64,000 nucleotides of DNA from Streptantibioticus rubrisoli (GCF_024436055.1 NZ_JANFNH010000006.1:1-64000), one strand, 5' to 3'; counted from the first letter of the stretch, positions 1-9,914 are shown. The notes: generated from the sequence alone by a model not told the origin. A program made the numbers and translations.

Positions 1-216
1 ACGTTCAACCGAGGGGCGCCCCGCCGCCGCAACGCCAGGCCCCACGGCCGCGCCCACTCCTCCCCTCCCGGCCCCCTCGGCGCACCCCCGGTACGAACAC
101 CCGCAGGTGCCCACCCATCGGACACCGCGACCGGCTCTCGCGACGACGCATATCCTGGTGCCCGTCGGACAGCGCGGTCCGCACCGTCAGCCGTTCCCTG
201 CCAAGGAGCCGCACCT

Positions 217-2967
217 GTGAGCAGCGCCGACACCATGCCCGATCCCACCGGTCCCGCCGCCGACAACGCCGCCCTGCGCGCCGACATCCGCCGCCTGGGA
301 GAGCTGCTCGGCGAAACCCTGGTCCGCCAGGAAGGCCAGGAACTGCTCGACCTGGTCGAACGCGTACGGGCCCTGACCCGCAGCGACGGCGAGGCCGCCG
401 CCCGGCTGCTGGGCGAGACCGACCTGCCCACCGCCACGAAGCTGGTACGCGCCTTCTCCACCTACTTCCACCTGGCCAACATCACCGAGCAGGTGCACCG
501 CGGCCGTGAACTACGCGCCCGCCGCGCCGCCGAAGGCGGCCTGCTGGCCCGCACCGCCGACCAGCTCAAGGACGCCGACCGCGAGCACCTGAAGGAAACC
601 GTCCGCCACCTCGGCGTACGCCCGGTCTTCACCGCCCACCCCACCGAGGCGGCCCGCCGCAGCGTGCTGAACAAGCTGCGCCGCATCGCCGAACTCCTCG
701 ACGCCCGCGCCACGCCCGGCGGCGACCACCGCCGCCACGACCTGCGGCTGGCCGAGAGCATCGACCTGCTGTGGCAGACCGACGAACTGCGCGTGGCCCG
801 CCCGGAACCCGCCGACGAGGCCCGCAACGCCGTCTACTACCTCGACGAACTCTTCCAGGGCGCCGCCAGCGACGTACTGGAGGACCTCGCCGCCGAACTG
901 CAACGCGTCGGCGCCCCACTGCCGCCCGACACCCGGCCGCTCACCTTCGGCACCTGGATCGGCGGCGACCGAGACGGCAACCCCAACGTCACCCCCCAGG
1001 TCACCTGGGAGGTCCTGCTCCTCCAGCACGAGCACGGCATCAACGACGCCCTCGCGCTCATCGACGAACTGCGCGCCGCCCTGTCCAACTCCATCCGCAA
1101 CTGCGGCGCCAGCGAGGAACTGCTCGCCTCGCTCGACCAGGACCTCGCCAACCTCCCCGAGATCAGCCCCCGCTACAAGCGGCTCAACGCCGAGGAGCCC
1201 TACCGGCTCAAGGCCACCTGCGTCCGCCAGAAGCTCATCAACACCCGCGAACGCCTCGCCGCCGGAACACCGCACACCCCCGGCCGCGACTACCTCGGCA
1301 CCGGCGAACTCCTCAGCGACCTGGCCCTGTTGCAGGACTCCCTACGCGCCCACCGCGGCGGCCTGATCGCCGACGGCCGCGTGGAGAGCGCCCTGCGCAC
1401 CATCGCCGCCTTCGGCCTGCAACTGGCCACCATGGACATCCGCGAGCACGCCGACGCCCACCACCACGCCCTCGGCCAACTCTTCGACCGCCTCGGCGAA
1501 GAATCCTGGCGCTACGCCGACATGCCCCGCGACTACCGGCGCAAGCTGCTCGCCAAGGAACTGCGCTCCCGCCGACCGCTCGCCCCCACCCCCGCCCCCA
1601 TGGACCCGGCGGGCGCCAAGACCCTCGGCGTCTTCCACACCATCCGCGAAGCCTTCGAACGCTTCGGCCCCGAAGTCGTCGAGTCCTACATCATCTCCAT
1701 GTGCCAGGGCGCCGACGACGTGTTCGCCGCCGCCGTCCTCGCCCGCGAAGCAGGGCTGATCGACCTGCACGCCGGCATCGCCCGGATCGGCATCGTGCCG
1801 CTGCTGGAGACCACCGAAGAACTCCAGCAGGCCGACCGCATCCTCGACGAGATGCTCGCCGACCCCTCCTACCGCAAGCTCGTCTCACTGCGCGGAGACG
1901 TCCAGGAGGTCATGCTCGGCTACTCCGACTCCTCGAAGTTCGGCGGCATCACCACCAGCCAGTGGGAAATCCACCGCGCCCAACGCCGACTGCGCGACGT
2001 CGCCCACCGCTACGGCGTACGCCTGCGCCTCTTCCACGGCCGCGGCGGCACCGTCGGCCGCGGCGGCGGCCCCACCCACGAAGCGATCCTCGCCCAACCC
2101 TGGGGCACCCTCGAAGGCGAGATCAAGGTCACCGAACAGGGCGAAGTCATCTCCGACAAGTACCTGATCCCCTCCCTCGCCCGGGAGAACCTCGAACTCA
2201 CCGTCGCCGCCACCTTGCAGGCCTCCGCCCTGCACACCGCACCCCGCCAGTCCGAAGACGCCCTGGCCCGCTGGGACGCCGCGATGGACCACATCTCCTC
2301 CGCCGCCCACGCCGCGTACCGCAGGCTCGTCGAAGACCCCGACCTGCCCGCCTACTTCTTCGCCTCCACCCCCGTCGACCAACTCGCCGAACTCCACCTC
2401 GGCTCCCGCCCCTCCCGCCGCCCCGACTCCGGCGCGGGGCTCGACGGACTCCGCGCCATCCCCTGGGTGTTCGGCTGGACCCAGTCCCGGCAGATCGTCC
2501 CCGGCTGGTTCGGCGTCGGCTCCGGCCTCAAGGCCGCCCGCGAAGCAGGCCTGGACACCACCCTCGACGAAATGCGGCAACACTGGCACTTCTTCCGCAA
2601 CTTCCTGTCCAACGTCGAAATGACACTGGCCAAGACCGACCTGCGGATCGCCCGCCACTACGTCGACACCCTCGTCCCCGACCACCTCAAGCACGTCTTC
2701 GCCACCATCGAAGCCGAACACGACCTCACCCAACGCGAAGTCCTACGCCTCACCGGCGAAGCCGAACTCCTCGACAACAACCCGGTGTTGAAGCAGACCT
2801 TCCGCGTCCGCGATGCCTACCTGGACCCCATCTCCTACCTCCAGGTCGCACTCCTGCACCGGCAACGCCAAGCCGCCGCCGAAGGCCAGCAACCCGACCC
2901 CGCCCTCGCCCGCGCCCTGCTGCTCACCGTCAACGGCGTCGCCGCCGGACTGCGCAATACCGGCTGA
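217..2967 (+). CDS. ppc: Phosphoenolpyruvate carboxylase
   Basis: The product (916 aa) makes oxaloacetate from PEP and bicarbonate, the main anaplerotic step feeding the TCA cycle in the cytoplasm. Two active-site signatures are present: FTAHPTE near residue 138 and a glycine-rich [13 protein letters not shown] loop near residue 606. The C-terminus ends in NTG, as is typical of the family, and the length matches bacterial enzymes. I chose the GTG at 217 because AAGGAG lies 8 nt upstream and an upstream extension has no family character. It is monocistronic and faces pth across a strong shared hairpin. The 216 bp before it hold its upstream region and no other recognisable gene. Identification is secure. 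Confidence 0.98.
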   Translation: MSSADTMPDPTGPAADNAALRADIRRLGELLGETLVRQEGQELLDLVERVRALTRSDGEAAARLLGETDLPTATKLVRAFSTYFHLANITEQVHRGRELRARRAAEGGLLARTADQLKDADREHLKETVRHLGVRPVFTAHPTEAARRSVLNKLRRIAELLDARATPGGDHRRHDLRLAESIDLLWQTDELRVARPEPADEARNAVYYLDELFQGAASDVLEDLAAELQRVGAPLPPDTRPLTFGTWIGGDRDGNPNVTPQVTWEVLLLQHEHGINDALALIDELRAALSNSIRNCGASEELLASLDQDLANLPEISPRYKRLNAEEPYRLKATCVRQKLINTRERLAAGTPHTPGRDYLGTGELLSDLALLQDSLRAHRGGLIADGRVESALRTIAAFGLQLATMDIREHADAHHHALGQLFDRLGEESWRYADMPRDYRRKLLAKELRSRRPLAPTPAPMDPAGAKTLGVFHTIREAFERFGPEVVESYIISMCQGADDVFAAAVLAREAGLIDLHAGIARIGIVPLLETTEELQQADRILDEMLADPSYRKLVSLRGDVQEVMLGYSDSSKFGGITTSQWEIHRAQRRLRDVAHRYGVRLRLFHGRGGTVGRGGGPTHEAILAQPWGTLEGEIKVTEQGEVISDKYLIPSLARENLELTVAATLQASALHTAPRQSEDALARWDAAMDHISSAAHAAYRRLVEDPDLPAYFFASTPVDQLAELHLGSRPSRRPDSGAGLDGLRAIPWVFGWTQSRQIVPGWFGVGSGLKAAREAGLDTTLDEMRQHWHFFRNFLSNVEMTLAKTDLRIARHYVDTLVPDHLKHVFATIEAEHDLTQREVLRLTGEAELLDNNPVLKQTFRVRDAYLDPISYLQVALLHRQRQAAAEGQQPDPALARALLLTVNGVAAGLRNTG

Positions 2968-2974
2968 CCCCACC

Positions 2975-3005
2975 GGCCTTCGCCCCCACCCCGGGGGCGA
3001 AGGCC
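2975..3005. terminator. Bidirectional terminator between ppc and pth
   Basis: A perfect 13-bp stem (GGCCTTCGCCCCC with GGGGGCGAAGGCC) and a 5-nt loop start 7 nt after the ppc stop and end 8 nt before the end of the convergent pth gene. It can serve both. It lacks a U-tract, which is usual for actinobacterial terminators. Confidence 0.85.
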
Positions 3006-3013
3006 ACCAGCCG

Positions 3014-3601
3014 TCAACCGTTGTACGTACTCTGCGCCCGCTCCAACCCCTCGGCCATCAACGCCTCCACCGCGTCCGCCGAACGATCCACGAACCAGCC
3101 CAACTCCTTGCGCTCCGCCGAGGAGAAATCCCGCAACACAAAAGTCGCCACCTCCATCCGGCCCGGCGGACGACCGATCCCACACCGCACCCGCAGATAA
3201 TCCGGACCCAACGACTTCGTGATCGACTTCAACCCGTTGTGACCGTTGTCGCCGCCACCCCGCTTCAACCGCAACGTGGCATAGTCGATGTCCAACTCGT
3301 CATGAACGACGATGATCCGCTCCAGCGGCACCTTGTAGAAATCACGCAGCGCCACCACCGGCCCACCCGACAGATTCATGAACGACATCGGCTTGGCCAA
3401 CACCAGCCGCTGACCGCTGATCCGCCCCTCCGCCACCTGCGCCCGGGCCTTGTGCGCCTTGAACCGGCTCCCCATCCGATCAGCCAGCAAATCCGCCACC
3501 ATGAAACCGATGTTGTGGCGATTGCCCGCGTACTCCTGCCCCGGATTACCCAGACCCACCACCAGCCACGGCCCCTCAGGGACACCCTGCGCTGCGCTCA
3601 T
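3014..3601 (-). CDS. pth: Peptidyl-tRNA hydrolase
   Basis: Pth (195 aa) frees tRNA from peptidyl-tRNA that drops off the ribosome. The N-terminal [19 protein letters not shown] stretch carries the catalytic His of the family. It is followed by the MSFMNLSG segment, HDELDI (acidic active-site residue) and [14 protein letters not shown] chose the ATG at 3601, which has GAGAGGTGAG just upstream; the 22 codons open upstream of it resemble non-coding leader that overlaps the rplY terminator. It follows rplY in the same direction, as in many actinobacteria, but a strong hairpin lies between them, so separate or attenuated transcription is likely. Confidence 0.97.
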   Translation of the reverse strand: MSAAQGVPEGPWLVVGLGNPGQEYAGNRHNIGFMVADLLADRMGSRFKAHKARAQVAEGRISGQRLVLAKPMSFMNLSGGPVVALRDFYKVPLERIIVVHDELDIDYATLRLKRGGGDNGHNGLKSITKSLGPDYLRVRCGIGRPPGRMEVATFVLRDFSSAERKELGWFVDRSADAVEALMAEGLERAQSTYNG

Positions 3602-3631
3602 GCTCACCTCTCCTCGAACGTACCGCAAAGC

Positions 3632-3665
3632 GAACCGCCGCCCGGCAAAAGCCGGACGGCGGTTC
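3632..3665 (-). terminator. Hairpin after rplY, before pth
   Basis: A 15-bp stem (GAACCGCCGCCCGGC with GCCGGACGGCGGTTC, one mismatch) with an AAAA loop begins 20 nt after the rplY stop and ends 31 nt before the pth start. It is a likely terminator or partial attenuator separating the two genes. Confidence 0.75.
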
Positions 3666-3684
3666 ACACAAAAGCCCTCGGGGC

Positions 3685-4269
3685 TCAGCCCTCCGCACCC
3701 TCAGCGGCGGCCTCATCCGCGGCGGCCTCAACCTGGCCCGCCAGCACCTGCAGCACCACGGCGTCCGCGTCAACAGCCAGCACGACGCCCTGCGGCAGCA
3801 CGACATCCTTCGCCAGCACCGACGCACCGGCCTCCAGGCCCGCCACCGAAACCGACACCGACTCCGGAATGTGCGTGGCCTCGGCCTCCACCGGAAGCGC
3901 GTTCAGCACGTGCTCCAGCAGGTTGTTACCCGGCGCCAGCTCACCCTCGACGTGAATCGGCACCTCAACGGAGACCTTCTCGCCCCGCTTGACCTGCAGC
4001 AGGTCAACGTGCTCCAGGAAACCCTTGATCGGGTCCTTCTGCACAGCCTTCGGAATCACCAGCTCCGACGTGCCGTCGACATCCAGGCTGATCAGAACGT
4101 TCGGGGTCTTCAACGCCAGCATCAGCTCATGACCCGGCAGCGTCACATGCACCGGAGCGGCACCGTGACCGTAGATCACACCCGGAACCCGGCCCTCACG
4201 ACGGGCACGGCGCGCGGAACCCTTACCGAACTCCGAGCGCAGCTGCGCGGGAATCTTCACCTCAGACAT
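3685..4269 (-). CDS. rplY: 50S ribosomal protein L25/general stress protein Ctc
   Basis: This is an L25/Ctc (TL5-type) protein of 194 aa that binds 5S rRNA in the large subunit. The N-terminal part has the L25 signature ([25 protein letters not shown]). The C-terminal beta domain ends in an Ala/Glu-rich tail, which identifies the longer Ctc form rather than the short E. coli L25. The ATG at 4269 is preceded by GAGGAG; the 52 open codons upstream are non-coding leader. It lies between prs and pth in the common actinobacterial order, with hairpins on both sides. Confidence 0.96.
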   Translation of the reverse strand: MSEVKIPAQLRSEFGKGSARRARREGRVPGVIYGHGAAPVHVTLPGHELMLALKTPNVLISLDVDGTSELVIPKAVQKDPIKGFLEHVDLLQVKRGEKVSVEVPIHVEGELAPGNNLLEHVLNALPVEAEATHIPESVSVSVAGLEAGASVLAKDVVLPQGVVLAVDADAVVLQVLAGQVEAAADEAAAEGAEG

Positions 4270-4372
4270 GTCGGCACTCCTCGTGGACGACGGATACGGA
4301 AATCTGCCGCTCGGTCCACGACGGACCAGCCTCGAAAAATCGAAAGCGCGTCGATAACGGAGACCAACAAAA

Positions 4373-4421
4373 CGGCCTCCCTCGCCGAGCAACCCGAGGA
4401 GTCTACCCGGCGGGGAGGCCG
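4373..4421 (-). terminator. Hairpin downstream of prs
   Basis: The left arm CGGCCTCCC-T-CGCCG and right arm CGGCGGGGAGGCCG form a 14-bp stem with a one-base bulge and a 20-nt loop, beginning 26 nt after the prs stop codon. It is the probable prs terminator. Confidence 0.65.
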
Positions 4422-4446
4422 CCAACGAAATCAGCCGCTACGCGAC

Positions 4447-5424
4447 TCAGTGAGCGTCGTTGAACAGGCTCGTCACCGAACCGTCCTCGAACACCTCACG
4501 GATCGCACTCGCGATCATCGGCGCGATCGACAACACCGTGATCTTGTCCAGCTCCAACTCACCCGGCGTCGGCAAAGTGTCCGTGAAGACGAACTCACTC
4601 ACCTTCGAGTTCTTCAAACGATCGGCAGCCGGACCCGACAGCACACCATGCGTCGCCGTCACGATCACATCCTCCGCGCCGTTCGCGAACAGCGCGTCCG
4701 CCGCGGCACAGATCGTGCCACCCGTGTCGATCATGTCATCGACCAGAACACAGATCCGGCCCTTCACATCACCGACCACCTCATGCACCGTGACCTGGTT
4801 CGCCACATCCGGATCACGCCGCTTGTGCACGATCGCCAGCGGCGCACCCAACCGGTCACACCACCGGTCAGCCACCCGCACCCGCCCCGCGTCCGGCGAC
4901 ACCACCGTCAGCTTGGAACGGTCCACCTTCGCACCCACGTAGTCCGCCAACAGCGGCAACGCGAACAAATGGTCCACCGGACCATCGAAGAAACCCTGAA
5001 TCTGATCGGTGTGCAGATCCACCGTCAAGATCCGGTCAGCACCCGCCGTCTTCATCAGATCAGCCATCAACCGCGCCGAGATCGGCTCACGACCACGGTG
5101 CTTCTTGTCCTGACGGGCATACCCGTAGAACGGCACCACCACCGTGATGCGCTTCGCGGACGCCCGCTTCAACGCATCGATCATGATCAACTGTTCCATG
5201 ATCCACTTGTTGATCGGAGCAGGATGGCTCTGGATCACAAACGCATCCGACCCACGCGCCGACTCCTCGAAGCGCACGTAGATCTCACCGTTAGCAAAAT
5301 CGAAGGCCTTGGTCGGCACCAACTGAGCCCCCAGCTGGTGCGCCACCTCCTCCGCCAGCTCGGGGTGGGCGCGGCCGGAGAAGAGCATCAACTTCTTCTC
5401 ACCGGTCGTCTTGATCCCGGTCAC
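4447..5424 (-). CDS. prs: Ribose-phosphate pyrophosphokinase
   Basis: PRPP synthetase (325 aa) makes PRPP from ribose 5-phosphate and ATP for purine, pyrimidine, His and Trp synthesis. The ATP/metal segment VVVPFYGYARQDKKHRGREPIS, the VDLHTDQIQGFF motif and the PRPP loop VLVDDMIDTGGTI are all visible. The length fits class I enzymes. I chose the GTG at 5424, which has AAGGAG upstream; the 45 upstream codons are unrelated leader. It lies 131 nt after glmU on the same strand. The glmU-prs pairing is widespread and links UDP-GlcNAc and nucleotide supply. Confidence 0.98.
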   Translation of the reverse strand: MTGIKTTGEKKLMLFSGRAHPELAEEVAHQLGAQLVPTKAFDFANGEIYVRFEESARGSDAFVIQSHPAPINKWIMEQLIMIDALKRASAKRITVVVPFYGYARQDKKHRGREPISARLMADLMKTAGADRILTVDLHTDQIQGFFDGPVDHLFALPLLADYVGAKVDRSKLTVVSPDAGRVRVADRWCDRLGAPLAIVHKRRDPDVANQVTVHEVVGDVKGRICVLVDDMIDTGGTICAAADALFANGAEDVIVTATHGVLSGPAADRLKNSKVSEFVFTDTLPTPGELELDKITVLSIAPMIASAIREVFEDGSVTSLFNDAH

Positions 5425-5555
5425 TGCACCGTCTCCTTGATGACTTCGACTGGTGTTCGACGCAGCTTCGCCCACTCGACGGGAAGCTGGCGGAAATTGT
5501 GTGCACTCATACGGTACGCCCCCACCGGCACCCCCGTGCACCGGCGAGACCACCA

Positions 5556-7010
5556 TCACGCACCCTGATCCGACTCCCCAGCAGCCCGCTCAGCCGCCTG
5601 CGCGGCCGCACTCCCCGGACGCTTACGGACCACCCAGCCCTCGATGTTCCGCTGCTGACCACGGGCAACAGCCAACGCACCAGCCGGAACATCCTTCACG
5701 ATCACCGACCCCGCCGCCGTATACACCCCATCCCCCACCGTGACCGGCGCCACGAACATGTTGTCCGCACCCGTCCGGCAGTAACTGCCGACCGTCGTGT
5801 GGTGCTTACGCTCCCCGTCATAGTTCACGAACACACTCGCCGCCCCGATGTTCGTGTACTCACCGATCGTGGCATCCCCCACATACGAAAGATGCGGCAC
5901 CTTCGTACCCTCGCCCACCACGGCGTTCTTCATCTCCACGTACGTACCCGCCTTGCTCCGCGACCCCAACACCGTCCCCGGCCGCAGATACGCAAACGGA
6001 CCCACACTCGCCCCCGCACCGATCTCGGCACCCTCACACACCGCCTTGACCACCCGGGCGTCCTCACCGACCACCGTGTCCGTCAACACGCAGTCCGGAC
6101 CCACCTCGGCACCCGCCGCCAACCGCGTCACACCATGCAACTGCGTCCCCGGAAGCACCACCGAATCCGGCTCGAACTCCACCGACACATCCACCCACGT
6201 CGACGCCGGATCCACCACCGTCACACCAGCCAACATCGCCGCCGTCAGCACCCGGTCGTTCAACAACCGACGCGCCTCAGCCAACTGCACCCGGTTGTTG
6301 ATCCCCAGAATCTCCCGATGATCCGCCGCCACAGCCGCACCCACCCGATGACCAGCCGCCCGCAGAATCGCCAACGTGTCCGTGAGGTACTCCTCACCCT
6401 GCGCGTTGTCCGTCGTCACCTTCGACAACGCCTCACCCAGCAGCTTCGCGTCGAACGCGAACACCCCCGAATTGATCTCGCGGATCGCCCGCTGCTCCTC
6501 GGAGGCGTCCTTCTGCTCCACGATCGCCGCCACCGCGCCGCCACCGTCCCGCACGATCCGGCCATAACCGGTGGCGTCCGGCACCTCGGCGGTCAACACG
6601 GTCACCGCGTTGCCGTCACCCTCGTGCGCCGCGGCCAGGGTGCGCAGCGTGTCCGCGGTCAGCAGCGGAGTGTCACCACAGGTGATGATCACCGTCCCGT
6701 CGAGCACCACGCCCTGCTCGGCCAGCGACTCAAGCGCGGTGCGCACCGCGTTGCCGGTGCCCTTCTGCTCGACCTGCACGGCGGTGCGGATCGCCGGGTC
6801 CATCTCGGCGAGGTGCGCGGTGACCTGCTCGCGGGCGTGGCCGACGACCACGATGAGCTGCTCGGGCGCGAGCTCCCGCGCGGCGGCGACGACATGGCCG
6901 ACCAGGGACCGCCCACCGATCTCGTGCAGGACCTTGGGCGTGGCCGACTTCATACGGGTGCCCTCACCCGCGGCGAGGACGACAACGGCAGCCGGACGGA
7001 TGGGGCTCAC
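5556..7010 (-). CDS. glmU: Bifunctional GlcNAc-1-P uridyltransferase / GlcN-1-P acetyltransferase
   Basis: GlmU (484 aa) makes UDP-GlcNAc, the precursor of peptidoglycan. The N-terminal nucleotidyltransferase begins with LAAGEGTRMKS and PKVLHEIGG. The C-terminal half is a left-handed beta helix with KNAVVGEGTKVPHLSYVGDA, carrying the acetyltransferase His, and GEYTNIGAASVFVNYDG. It ends in a short basic/Ala-rich tail. The GTG at 7010 is preceded by GAGGAG at good spacing. The open frame extends 22 codons further but without homologous character. tRNA-Gln lies immediately upstream on the same strand, separated by a strong hairpin. Confidence 0.98.
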   Translation of the reverse strand: MSPIRPAAVVVLAAGEGTRMKSATPKVLHEIGGRSLVGHVVAAARELAPEQLIVVVGHAREQVTAHLAEMDPAIRTAVQVEQKGTGNAVRTALESLAEQGVVLDGTVIITCGDTPLLTADTLRTLAAAHEGDGNAVTVLTAEVPDATGYGRIVRDGGGAVAAIVEQKDASEEQRAIREINSGVFAFDAKLLGEALSKVTTDNAQGEEYLTDTLAILRAAGHRVGAAVAADHREILGINNRVQLAEARRLLNDRVLTAAMLAGVTVVDPASTWVDVSVEFEPDSVVLPGTQLHGVTRLAAGAEVGPDCVLTDTVVGEDARVVKAVCEGAEIGAGASVGPFAYLRPGTVLGSRSKAGTYVEMKNAVVGEGTKVPHLSYVGDATIGEYTNIGAASVFVNYDGERKHHTTVGSYCRTGADNMFVAPVTVGDGVYTAAGSVIVKDVPAGALAVARGQQRNIEGWVVRKRPGSAAAQAAERAAGESDQGA

Positions 7011-7080
7011 GGGGTGGCTCCTCGGCGTTTGGGGGGTGGACACCCGCAGGATACCGAGGGGTCGGGGCTGTGACATGCGG

Positions 7081-7110
7081 ACGGGTCCCGACCTGGCGGT
7101 CAGGACCCGT
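7081..7110 (-). terminator. Hairpin between tRNA-Gln and glmU
   Basis: The arms ACGGGTCC and GGACCCGT continue inward through a C/A mismatch into GACC/GGTC, giving a stem of about 13 bp with a TGGC loop. It begins 14 nt past the tRNA-Gln 3' end and is its likely terminator. Confidence 0.75.
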
Positions 7111-7123
7111 CACCATAAGGTTG

Positions 7124-7195
7124 CTCCGCCGCGAGGATTCGAACCTCGACCTAACGACTCCAAAGGTCGCCGTGCTGCCATTACACTACGGCGGA
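7124..7195 (-). tRNA. tRNA-Gln (anticodon UUG)
   Basis: Read on the minus strand, the acceptor arm TCCGCCG pairs with CGGCGGA. The anticodon loop is CTTTGGA (anticodon TTG, reading CAA), and the T arm is GAGGTTCGAATCCTC. The discriminator base is G. CCA is not encoded; the following bases are CAA. The 5' end lies only 7 nt from the stop codon of the upstream HTH gene, so the tRNA may be processed from a shared transcript. Confidence 0.95.
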
Positions 7196-7202
7196 ATATT
7201 CG

Positions 7203-7898
7203 TCAAGCGGTCGAGTTCAACTCGCGCCGCTCGCTGCCCAATACTATGCCGTACCACCAGCCCTCGATGCGACGGTATAGATCAGCTCCGCGTCTCACCC
7301 GGACCACCAGGCAGCCGTGGTAGCCCTCACCGACGTTCTTACGGACCGTCTTGGGGTTGTGCTTCTTCAGCGTGGTCCTTTGGAGCGCGCTCACGTCCAC
7401 CCCCACAAGGTCAGCCCAGTAACCCTCAGCTCCCGCTACATCCGCCGTCTCGTGGATCATCACGCGGTACTGGATGCGATCCGGCTCAACGCCGAGCAGA
7501 GCCAGCCAGGCGAGGAAGACCCGGATCACGCCCGGGTCCTGATTACAGAAGATGACCGTCTCCCGCAAACTGTGCGGCTTGCTCTTGCATCCTTCGGACC
7601 AGTACAGCGCGACACCCGCGATGAACAGATCCCGGTCCGTCATCTGTCGCGTCTCAGCCACCGCAGCCGCCTTCGTCTGCTCCCGCAGGAACGCCATCTT
7701 CCTACGATGCGGCTCCCACCGCGCCTCCCGCATGCGTCGCATCCGCTCCGGCGACGGCTGCGGCTTCGGCAGATCTCGCACCCACAACGACACCGAACTC
7801 TTCGACACCCCCAACTCCGCGACGATCTCGTCGTACGTCTTTCCCGCGAGCCGCAACTCCCTTGCTCGCACCTGTAGTTCGTGCTTTGCAGCGGTCAT
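7203..7898 (-). CDS. HTH-domain protein of unknown function next to tRNA-Gln
   Basis: The protein (231 aa) opens with a helix-turn-helix at about residues 13-43 (AGKTYDEIVAELGVSKSSVSLWV). A conserved-looking region follows: ALYWSEGCK, a FCNQDPGVIRVFLAWL stretch and a C-terminal RRIEGWWYGIVLG. This resembles a family of actinobacterial HTH proteins of unknown role, possibly distantly related to LAGLIDADG folds; that is recollection, not proof. I took the ATG at 7898; an ATG at 7913 is equally possible and neither has a good Shine-Dalgarno. GC is lower than in the neighbours (many A/T third positions). It stops 7 nt before tRNA-Gln on the same strand. Confidence 0.7.
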   Translation of the reverse strand: MTAAKHELQVRARELRLAGKTYDEIVAELGVSKSSVSLWVRDLPKPQPSPERMRRMREARWEPHRRKMAFLREQTKAAAVAETRQMTDRDLFIAGVALYWSEGCKSKPHSLRETVIFCNQDPGVIRVFLAWLALLGVEPDRIQYRVMIHETADVAGAEGYWADLVGVDVSALQRTTLKKHNPKTVRKNVGEGYHGCLVVRVRRGADLYRRIEGWWYGIVLGSERRELNSTA

Positions 7899-8122
7899 GA
7901 ACCGAGCATGCATTCGAACCCGGCATTCACCCAAGCAGTTCGAACCTCGATCACCCGATCGAGCGTTTTCCCCCACCCAGGCGTGACCCGCACACGCTCG
8001 CTTCGCGGGAAGTTCTTTCGTTCGGCCCCTTGAAGGCCACCCGTAGCGGGCAGATTCCCCCAGTGGTCGGGTGCGCGGTTCTGTGCCGTGCCGCACACCC
8101 CTGCCATACTTACGATGCCGTA

Positions 8123-8148
8123 GGTTACGGTCCCGTAGCTCCGTAACC
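8123..8148. promoter_or_regulatory. Inverted repeat, candidate operator of the desaturase operon
   Basis: A perfect 8-bp inverted repeat, GGTTACGG and CCGTAACC, with a 10-bp spacer lies 26 nt upstream of the desaturase ATG. A CATACT -10-like hexamer sits at 8105-8110. Size and position suit a TetR-family operator, and a TetR gene is the second gene of this operon. Confidence 0.55.
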
Positions 8149-8173
8149 GTTCTCCCACCCCCGAGGGACATTT

Positions 8174-9157
8174 ATGACCACACAGCCGGACGTGATCACC
8201 GAGTCCAGGGAGCCCGGGCCTGACGAGGGACGGCCGCTTGCCACGCTCGGCGGTGACAGCAAGCGGTCGATCGAGCAGGTCGCCCTGGGGCTGTTCATCG
8301 GCGTGCCGTTCGTGGCGTTGCTGGCGGCGATTCCGTTCGCCTGGGGCTGGGGGATGAGCTGGCTGGACCTGGGCCTGATGGTGGGGATGTACTTCCTGGG
8401 CTGTCATGGCATCACGGTGGGTTTCCACCGGTACTTCACGCATGGTTCGTTCAAGGCGAACCGGCCGTTGCGTATCGCGTTGGCGATCGCTGGGTCGTTG
8501 GCGGTGGAGGGGCCGGTGGTGCGGTGGGTGGCGGACCATCGTCGGCATCACAAGTTCTCGGACGCGGAGGGGGATCCGCATTCGCCGTGGCGTTATGGCG
8601 AGTCGGTTCCGGCCTTGTTGAAGGGGCTGTGGTGGGCGCACATGGGGTGGATGTTCGATGAGGAGCAGACGCCGCAGCACAAGTTCGCTCCGGATTTGAT
8701 CAAGGATCCGGTGATTCGCGCGATTTCCCGGCAGTTCGTGTGGTGGACGACGGTTTCGTTGCTGTTCCCGCCGTTGGTCGGTGGGTTGGTGACGATGTCG
8801 TGGTGGGGGGCGTTCACGGCGTTCTTCTGGGGTTCGTTGGTGCGGGTGGCGTTGCTGCACCATGTGACGTGGTCGATCAACTCGATCTGTCATGCGGTGG
8901 GTAAGCGGCCGTTCAGGTCGCGGGACCGGTCGGGGAACGTGTGGTGGCTGGCGGTGTTGTCGTGTGGTGAGTCGTGGCACAACCTGCATCACGCGGATCC
9001 GACGTGTGCGCGGCATGGTGTGTTGCGGGGGCAGGTTGATTCGAGTGCGCGGATCATCCGGTGGTTCGAGTTGCTGGGTTGGGTTTCTGATGTGCGGTGG
9101 CCGAGTTCGGAGCGGATCGCTGCCCGGCGTAAGGATGAGGTCGCCAAGGCGGCATGA
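8174..9157 (+). CDS. Acyl-CoA/fatty-acid delta-9 desaturase
   Basis: This is an integral-membrane di-iron desaturase (327 aa) that introduces a double bond into acyl chains and adjusts membrane fluidity. All three histidine boxes are present: HRYFTH near residue 85, HRRHH near 122 and HNLHH near 269. Hydrophobic helices at about 35-75 and 175-220 fit the four-helix topology. The ATG at 8174 has GAGGG upstream. The stop overlaps the start of the downstream TetR gene, so the two are translationally coupled. A perfect inverted repeat before the gene probably binds that regulator. The exact acyl donor (CoA, ACP or lipid) cannot be told from sequence. Confidence 0.93.
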   Translation: MTTQPDVITESREPGPDEGRPLATLGGDSKRSIEQVALGLFIGVPFVALLAAIPFAWGWGMSWLDLGLMVGMYFLGCHGITVGFHRYFTHGSFKANRPLRIALAIAGSLAVEGPVVRWVADHRRHHKFSDAEGDPHSPWRYGESVPALLKGLWWAHMGWMFDEEQTPQHKFAPDLIKDPVIRAISRQFVWWTTVSLLFPPLVGGLVTMSWWGAFTAFFWGSLVRVALLHHVTWSINSICHAVGKRPFRSRDRSGNVWWLAVLSCGESWHNLHHADPTCARHGVLRGQVDSSARIIRWFELLGWVSDVRWPSSERIAARRKDEVAKAA

Positions 9158-9855
9158 TGAGTGCTGTGGGGAGCGAGAGCAGCACTGGTGGCGAGGTCAA
9201 GGGCGCGGGTAGGTCGGCGGCCGGGTCGGCTCGGCGTGGTCGTCGGGTGCGGATGACGGGTGCGGAGCGTCGCGAGCAGCTTTTGGACATTGGTCGGGCG
9301 TTGTTCGCGGAGCGTGGTTTCGAGGGCACGTCGGTGGAGGAGATCGCGCATCAGGCGGGGGTTTCCAAGCCGGTGGTGTATGAGCATTTCGGTGGTAAGG
9401 AAGGCCTGTACGCGGTTGTGGTTGACCGTGAGATGCGGGTTTTGCTCGATATGGTGACGAGTGCGTTGACCGGTGGTCATCCGCGGGAGTTGCTTGAGCA
9501 GGCGGCGTTTGCGTTGCTGGATTACATCGAGCAGTCGACCGATGGTTTCCGTATTTTGGTGCGGGATTCTCCGGTGGCGCAGTCGACGGGTACGTTCGCG
9601 TCGTTGATCAGTGATATTGCGACGCAGGTCGAGGATATTTTGGGGTTGGAGTTCAGGCAGCGCGGTTTTGATTCGAAGCTGGCGCCGATGTATGCGCAGG
9701 CGTTGGTGGGGATGGTGGCGCTGACGGGTCAGTGGTGGCTGGATGCGCGGCGGCCGAAGAAGGCGGACGTGGCTGCGCATTTGGTGAATCTGGCGTGGAA
9801 CGGGTTGTCGGGCCTGGAGCCCAGGCCGCGGTTGATAGGTCACCGTAAGGCGTAG
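9154..9855 (+). CDS. TetR-family regulator coupled to the desaturase
   Basis: The protein (233 aa) has a basic 35-residue N-terminal tail, then a TetR HTH (GFEGTSVEEIAHQAGVSKPVVYEHFGGKEGLY, about residues 56-87) and a helical ligand-binding domain. ATG at 9154 or at 9157 could start it; both overlap the desaturase stop. Being second in the operon, it probably represses the desaturase gene through the inverted repeat at 8123-8148, sensing an acyl-CoA or similar lipid. That role is inferred from position. Confidence 0.9.
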   Translation: MMSAVGSESSTGGEVKGAGRSAAGSARRGRRVRMTGAERREQLLDIGRALFAERGFEGTSVEEIAHQAGVSKPVVYEHFGGKEGLYAVVVDREMRVLLDMVTSALTGGHPRELLEQAAFALLDYIEQSTDGFRILVRDSPVAQSTGTFASLISDIATQVEDILGLEFRQRGFDSKLAPMYAQALVGMVALTGQWWLDARRPKKADVAAHLVNLAWNGLSGLEPRPRLIGHRKA

Positions 9856-9914
9856 TCGGTGCCGTGTGGGTGGGCTCCAGGCGGGGTGTGGGGGGCGGTT
9901 GTTGGTGGCGGGGT

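Noticed and set aside
771-3200. 809-codon open frame overlapping ppc on the same strand
   Set aside because: It is extremely Arg/Pro-rich, with no family character, and lies out of frame inside the clear ppc gene; it is a high-GC shadow.
7081-8173. Integrated element at tRNA-Gln
   Set aside because: The unusual HTH gene lies on the 5' side of the tRNA, not the 3' side used by integrases. No integrase or duplicated tRNA end is seen.
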